Shown here: positions 28,623 to 32,381 of the stretch, one piece after another | Layout: each line of letters opens with the position of its first letter | Numbering within the stretch: the first letter of the stretch is position 1 | Assembly (NCBI RefSeq): GCF_025917275.1 | Contig: NZ_JAOSHO010000018.1 | Coordinates: 1-32,381, forward strand | From: Pseudomonas agronomica | GTDB lineage: Bacteria > Pseudomonadota > Gammaproteobacteria > Pseudomonadales > Pseudomonadaceae | Length of the DNA stretch: 32,381 nt | Direction of reading: 5' to 3' | Program-made: the position numbers and the translations under genes | Notes under the pieces: generated by a model | Told to the model about the DNA's origin: nothing | Databases searched by the model: none | What the model saw: the letters and a program-made list of their open reading frames with translations, nothing else

Positions 28623-28814
28623 GAGGTCCCTTGCACAGGCATTGCCATTGAGCACCCGCGAGAATTCCGCTCCTGATCCCACAGCCTAGGCTAGTTTTCG
28701 ATCCGTCGAACAACTGGAATGAGCAGTTCGCCTGGGCTTTGGGTAGAGATGTGGAAGAGTCGATGGATTTTGGCTGATTTTTTCCGATACTAAGCGCAGA
28801 AAAGCAATGGAAAC

Positions 28815-30647
28815 TCAAGGACGCTGTATTTGCTGTAGATGGCCATAGAGCCGAGCGTACAAGCCGCCCTCGGCAATCAGCTGTTGGTGATCTCCATCCT
28901 CGGCGATTTGCCCGCCATCGAACACCAGAACGCGGTCAGCCTGTTTCACCGCGGAAAGCCTGTGGGCGATGATCAGGGTGGTGCGTCCGCTCAAGAACCG
29001 CGCCAACGCTTGGTGAAGGTTGTATTCGGTGGCCGCGTCGAGGGCGGACGTGGCTTCGTCGAGGATGACCACCCGTGGATCGGCCAATACCATGCGGGCG
29101 ATCGCCAATCGTTGCCGCTGGCCGCCCGAAAGCCTGACGCCGGAACGTCCGACAACACTCTCCAGACCGGCGGGAAGCGCTCGCACCGTGGCGTCGAGCT
29201 GGGCAATTTCCAACGCCCGCCAGCAGGCTTCGTCGCTGCAGTCGCGGCCCATGGCAAGATTGGCCCGCACCGTGTCGTTGAACAGCGCCGGATGCTGGAG
29301 CACCACCGCGACGTTTTCACGGATGGTTTCGAGGCCGATTTCCTGCTGGGTCGCACCACCAAATCGGATACTGCCGGCCTGGGGTGTGTAGAGGCCCAAC
29401 AGCAGTTGCACCAATGTGCTTTTACCGCCACCGCTGGCGCCAACGACAGCGACCTTCTCACCCGGCGCAATGGACAGGTTCAATTGATTGAGAACCATCT
29501 CCTCACCGTAGCCGAACCTGAGCCCTTGAATATCGATGCCTACGGTGGCGCGCCCCCTGAATGGGTCGACACCGCCGCTGTACTGCGGCTCATCGGCCCG
29601 GGCCAGCAGTTCGTTGATACGGTTCAAGGCCCCGCCCGCCGCATAAAAGGCGTACTGCAGGTTCAGCAGTTGTTCCACCGGACCGATCATGAACCACAAG
29701 TAGCTGAACACCGCCAGCATCTGGCCGATGGACAAGTCGGAAAACAGCACGGTGAGCATGGCCGCGGCCCGAAAGATATCGATGCCGAACTGGAACAGCA
29801 GGCCGCTGGCGCGGTTCGAGGCGTCGGTTTTCCACTGCGAATTCACCGCGTAATCGCGCACTTCCCTGGCGCGCAGTCCCAGCCGCCCGAGGAAAAAACC
29901 CTGGCGATTGCCGGCGCGCACTTCCTGTATCGCATCCAGTGTCTCGGTCAGGGCCTGGGTGAAGCGCGAGGTGCTGTCGTTTTCCAGTTTCTTCAGGTGC
30001 TTCACCCGTTTGCCCAACTGCACCGTGGCGTAGATCACCAGCGGGTTGAACAACAGGATCAGCAGTGCCAGCTTCCAGTGCATCCACATGAGGATGCTGG
30101 CAGTGCCCACCAGTGTCAGCATGGCGACCAGGAAGCGACTAAGGGTTTCGCCAACAAACTTGTCGAGGGTGTCCAGGTCGGTGACCAGGTGCGTGGTCAC
30201 GGTACCGCTGCCCAGGCTTTCGTATTCCTTCAATGAAATTCGCTTCAGGCGTTCGATCAGCCGGACACGGATGCGATAGACGATGTCCTTGGCCAGGCTG
30301 GCGAACAGGCGCGCCTGCAACACGTTGAACACCAAGGCGCAGCAGCGCAGCGTCAGGGTGACCAACAGCATCAGTCCTATATAACCGGCCGCGCTCTGCC
30401 AAGCCGTTGGCAAGGCGAGGTTCATGATCTTCAACGCCGCATCGCCGTGGCCCAACAGCACCTCATCCACCAACAGCGGCAGCAGCAACGGGATGGGCAC
30501 GCTGCACAAGGTGGCCAGCACGGCTACACCATTGGCGATCCACAAGGCTTTTTTATGCTTGAGGGCTAGGCGACGGATTTCTGCCCAGCTCAACCGATCG
30601 ATAGGCGCCGGGGCCGACGCGTTGACGTTGGGCAGGTCATCAGGCAC
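28815..30647 (-). CDS. ABC exporter, fused permease and ATPase
   Basis: A 610-residue half-size ABC exporter that works as a homodimer. Transmembrane domain at about 30-345 has six likely spans. The ATPase has Walker A GASGGGKS (403-410), Q-loop Gln451, signature LSGGQ (506-510), Walker B VVILDEA (526-532) with catalytic Glu531, and H-loop His562. The substrate is not given by sequence; relatives include lipid and multidrug exporters. The frame is open to 30710, but GTG 30647 has GGAG upstream, starts after the DsbA-like gene's coding block and overlaps its stop by 8 bases, so they are coupled. It corresponds by context to PA0860. Confidence 0.88.
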   Translation of the reverse strand: MPDDLPNVNASAPAPIDRLSWAEIRRLALKHKKALWIANGVAVLATLCSVPIPLLLPLLVDEVLLGHGDAALKIMNLALPTAWQSAAGYIGLMLLVTLTLRCCALVFNVLQARLFASLAKDIVYRIRVRLIERLKRISLKEYESLGSGTVTTHLVTDLDTLDKFVGETLSRFLVAMLTLVGTASILMWMHWKLALLILLFNPLVIYATVQLGKRVKHLKKLENDSTSRFTQALTETLDAIQEVRAGNRQGFFLGRLGLRAREVRDYAVNSQWKTDASNRASGLLFQFGIDIFRAAAMLTVLFSDLSIGQMLAVFSYLWFMIGPVEQLLNLQYAFYAAGGALNRINELLARADEPQYSGGVDPFRGRATVGIDIQGLRFGYGEEMVLNQLNLSIAPGEKVAVVGASGGGKSTLVQLLLGLYTPQAGSIRFGGATQQEIGLETIRENVAVVLQHPALFNDTVRANLAMGRDCSDEACWRALEIAQLDATVRALPAGLESVVGRSGVRLSGGQRQRLAIARMVLADPRVVILDEATSALDAATEYNLHQALARFLSGRTTLIIAHRLSAVKQADRVLVFDGGQIAEDGDHQQLIAEGGLYARLYGHLQQIQRP

Positions 30648-31275
30648 AGGTCGCCCGCTCCAGCCAGCGGCCGAGCAATGGCGCCAACTGCTCCAGGGGC
30701 TGGTAGCCATTGGTCAGCAGGGCCAATTGCCCGTCACGTTCGGCCAGCAGCGTGGGGAACCCGGCGATGCCAAGGTCTTGTACCCAGGTGAAATCCGCCG
30801 CGGTGGCAGCGTGTTGGTCGGCACGGTCGAATGCCGCGGCGAACTCGATCCGCGGCAGCCCGGCCCGTTCGGCCAGTTCGACCAGGATGCTGGCGCGGGT
30901 CACGTCGCGACCTTCGACGTAAAAAGCCTGCTGGATCAGCTTCACCAGTTTCCAGGCCAGGTCCGGCGCCAGGCTGCGAGCCGTCACCAACGCCCGGCAA
31001 GCAGGCTCGGTGTCGTAGACAAAACCGTCGGGTAGTGCCCCTTCAAAGTTGAACGGCTGGCCGGTGGCCTGGGTGACCGCCTGCCAATGTTCAAGAATGT
31101 AGCGCCGGGTCGTCGGTTCCAGGGCCGAGCCGCTGCCGGTACGCAAGCCGCCCACCACCAGGTGCAACTCCACGCCTGCGGCCTGCGCCTGCTCGACCAA
31201 TGCCTGCGCCACCGGCGCGAAGCCCCAGCACCAGGAACACATCGGGTCCATCACATACAGCAGGCGCGATGCCAT
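30640..31275 (-). CDS. Cytosolic DsbA/FrnE-family thiol oxidoreductase
   Basis: A 211-residue DsbA-fold protein with the active site CSWC (Cys13 and Cys16) close to the N-terminus and the cis-Pro loop GIAGFPT. It has no signal peptide, so it should stay in the cytoplasm, as FrnE-like proteins do. The helical insert holds about residues 50-160. The start lies three bases after trhO, whose end supplies its ribosome site, and the stop overlaps the ABC gene. Substrate is unknown; its place between a tRNA hydroxylase with a Cys cluster and an exporter is only suggestive. Confidence 0.88.
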   Translation of the reverse strand: MASRLLYVMDPMCSWCWGFAPVAQALVEQAQAAGVELHLVVGGLRTGSGSALEPTTRRYILEHWQAVTQATGQPFNFEGALPDGFVYDTEPACRALVTARSLAPDLAWKLVKLIQQAFYVEGRDVTRASILVELAERAGLPRIEFAAAFDRADQHAATAADFTWVQDLGIAGFPTLLAERDGQLALLTNGYQPLEQLAPLLGRWLERATCA

Positions 31276-31278
31276 GGC

Positions 31279-32220
31279 TTAAGCCTCGGAAGATGATTGC
31301 TTGTAGTTGTAGCCGATCGGGTGAGGCATGTTGCGAGCCTTGGCCAACTCGATCTGCTTTTGCCGGTCGATGGCGCTGCGACGGGTCTTCTCGCTCAGCT
31401 TGTCCCAGCAATGCGGGCAACTGATGCCGGGCACGTAGTGCTCCGAAGCGCGATCTTCAACGCTCACTGGCGTACGGCACGCATGACATTGATCGTAGTC
31501 GCCTTCGCTCAGGTCGTGGCGCACGGTCACGCGGTTATCGAATACAAAGCAGTCGCCGCGCCATTTGGTTTCATCCTGGGGCACCTCTTCGAGGTATTTC
31601 AGGATGCCGCCCTTGAGGTGATAGACCTCTTCGAAACCTTCACCGAGCATATAGCTCGAGGCCTTTTCACAGCGAATGCCACCGGTGCAGAACATCGCGA
31701 CCTTCTTGTGCCGGCTCGGGTCGAAGTGGGCTTTGATGTACTCGGGGAATTCACGAAAGCTCGCAGTCTTGGGATCGACGGCGCCTTCGAACGTACCGAT
31801 GGACACTTCGTAGTCATTGCGGGTATCGATCAACAACACTTCCGGATCGCTGATCAGCGCGTTCCAGTCCTGCGGCTCGACATAGGTGCCAACCCGCTTG
31901 TTCGGGTCCACCCCTTCCACGCCGAGGGTGACGATCTCTTTCTTGAGCTTGACCTTGGTGCGGTAGAACGGCTGTTCATCGCAGTACGACTCTTTGTGGT
32001 CGATGTCGTCCATGCGCGGATCGTTCTTGAGCCAGGCCATCAACCCGTCGATCCCCTCGCGGGTGCCGGAAACGGTGCCGTTGATGCCTTCTTCGGCGAT
32101 CAGCAGCGTGCCTTTGATGCCATTGTCGAGCATGGCCTTGAGCAGGGGCTCACGCAGCTCGACGTAATCTTCCAGGGTGACGAACTTATACAGTGCCGCC
32201 ACGACAATGGATGGTGTCAT
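31279..32220 (-). CDS. trhO: TrhO, oxygen-dependent tRNA uridine-34 hydroxylase (YceA)
   Basis: A 313-residue rhodanese-fold protein that, in E. coli, hydroxylates U34 of tRNA to 5-hydroxyuridine. The N-terminal ferredoxin-like part spans 1-100 (EEGINGTV at 43-50). The rhodanese domain spans about 120-215, with the active Cys178 in [13 protein letters not shown]-terminal Cys pair set CHAC (245-248) and CPHC (268-271) looks like a zinc site. The sequence [12 protein letters not shown] is family-typical. ATG 32220 has GGAGA at good spacing. It heads the trhO-dsbA-ABC transcription unit. Confidence 0.94.
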   Translation of the reverse strand: MTPSIVVAALYKFVTLEDYVELREPLLKAMLDNGIKGTLLIAEEGINGTVSGTREGIDGLMAWLKNDPRMDDIDHKESYCDEQPFYRTKVKLKKEIVTLGVEGVDPNKRVGTYVEPQDWNALISDPEVLLIDTRNDYEVSIGTFEGAVDPKTASFREFPEYIKAHFDPSRHKKVAMFCTGGIRCEKASSYMLGEGFEEVYHLKGGILKYLEEVPQDETKWRGDCFVFDNRVTVRHDLSEGDYDQCHACRTPVSVEDRASEHYVPGISCPHCWDKLSEKTRRSAIDRQKQIELAKARNMPHPIGYNYKQSSSEA

Positions 32221-32267
32221 GGGTATTTCTCCAGGTGGCTACCCTCGCAAAGGGTGAACCGGATGCG

Positions 32268-32297
32268 AAAAAAAACGCGCCGGGTGAGCGGCGCGTT
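32268..32297 (-). terminator. Hairpin and U-run upstream of trhO
   Basis: On the minus strand, AACGCGCCG-CTCACC-CGGCGCGTT (32297-32289 with 32282-32274) is followed by eight Ts (32275-32268). This is a strong terminator of any minus-strand gene beyond the right edge. It ends only 47 bases before the trhO start. Confidence 0.88.
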
Positions 32298-32301
32298 GCG
32301 G

Positions 32302-32310
32302 ATTCTAGCA
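32302..32310 (-). promoter_or_regulatory. Possible extended -10 promoter for trhO
   Basis: The minus strand reads TGCTAGAAT, matching the extended -10 TGnTATAAT with one mismatch in the hexamer. The -35 region is poor. If used, transcription starts at the edge of the hairpin, so the trhO mRNA would begin with a stem-loop plus U-run. Confidence 0.4.
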
Positions 32311-32354
32311 AAAACGTATGGGTTGCAGGACTGCAATTGCACGGCCGGTACATC

Positions 32355-32381
32355 GCCCTGTGGCGAGGGGATTTATCCCCG
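32355..32381. repeat. Partial REP of a third type at the right edge
   Basis: TGTGGCGAGGGGATTTATCC at the window end is the common GGGGA-TTTA-TCCCC Pseudomonas REP. It is cut by the edge, so any inverted partner is unseen. Confidence 0.7.

Overview
The window is chromosomal DNA from a Pseudomonas, most likely of the fluorescens group. The evidence is the fused tyrA-aroA gene, the order ihfB-rpsA-cmk-(tyrA-aroA)-hisC-pheA-serC-gyrA-mtnA-mtaD-ubiG-mupP, an O-antigen locus beside ihfB, and many short GTGGGAGCGAGC-type REP palindromes. No phage, insertion sequence, CRISPR array, tRNA or rRNA was seen. It is mainly a conserved core block with a few accessory-flavoured stretches.

Left part (1-6727, minus strand): the start of a B-band O-antigen cluster. 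Reading with transcription, ihfB and a small LapA-like membrane protein gene are followed by wzz (chain length), then wbpA, wbpB, a membrane acyltransferase (wbpC-like) and the first codons of wbpD, which run off the left edge. wbpA, wbpB and wbpD act in the pathway to UDP-ManNAc(3NAc)A. wzz has its own terminator, and the 644-base gap before wbpA carries a JUMPstart/ops-like element.

Middle (6872-19878, minus strand): a small lipoprotein gene, rpsA, and a tightly packed run serC-pheA-hisC-(tyrA-aroA)-cmk, in which neighbours overlap by 1 to 8 bases or lie 13 bases apart. It links serine/PLP, aromatic amino acid and nucleotide supply to translation. gyrA and mtnA lie upstream.

Plus-strand island (19985-24952): the methylthioadenosine deaminase gene mtaD diverges from mtnA, so two genes touching the methylthioadenosine/methionine salvage route share a 106-base divergent region. 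ubiG (ubiquinone), mupP (cell-wall recycling), a YciK-like reductase and a GGDEF diguanylate cyclase follow.

Right part (25312-32220, minus strand): trhO, a cytosolic DsbA-like gene and an ABC exporter gene form one operon-like run. An RbdA-like PAS-GGDEF-EAL protein and UndA, the non-heme iron enzyme that makes 1-undecene from lauric acid, come next. A cluster of five REP elements lies between undA and the convergent GGDEF gene. The most biologically interesting gene is undA. I found no convincing wholly new multi-gene system; most of the window is recognisable Pseudomonas core genome.
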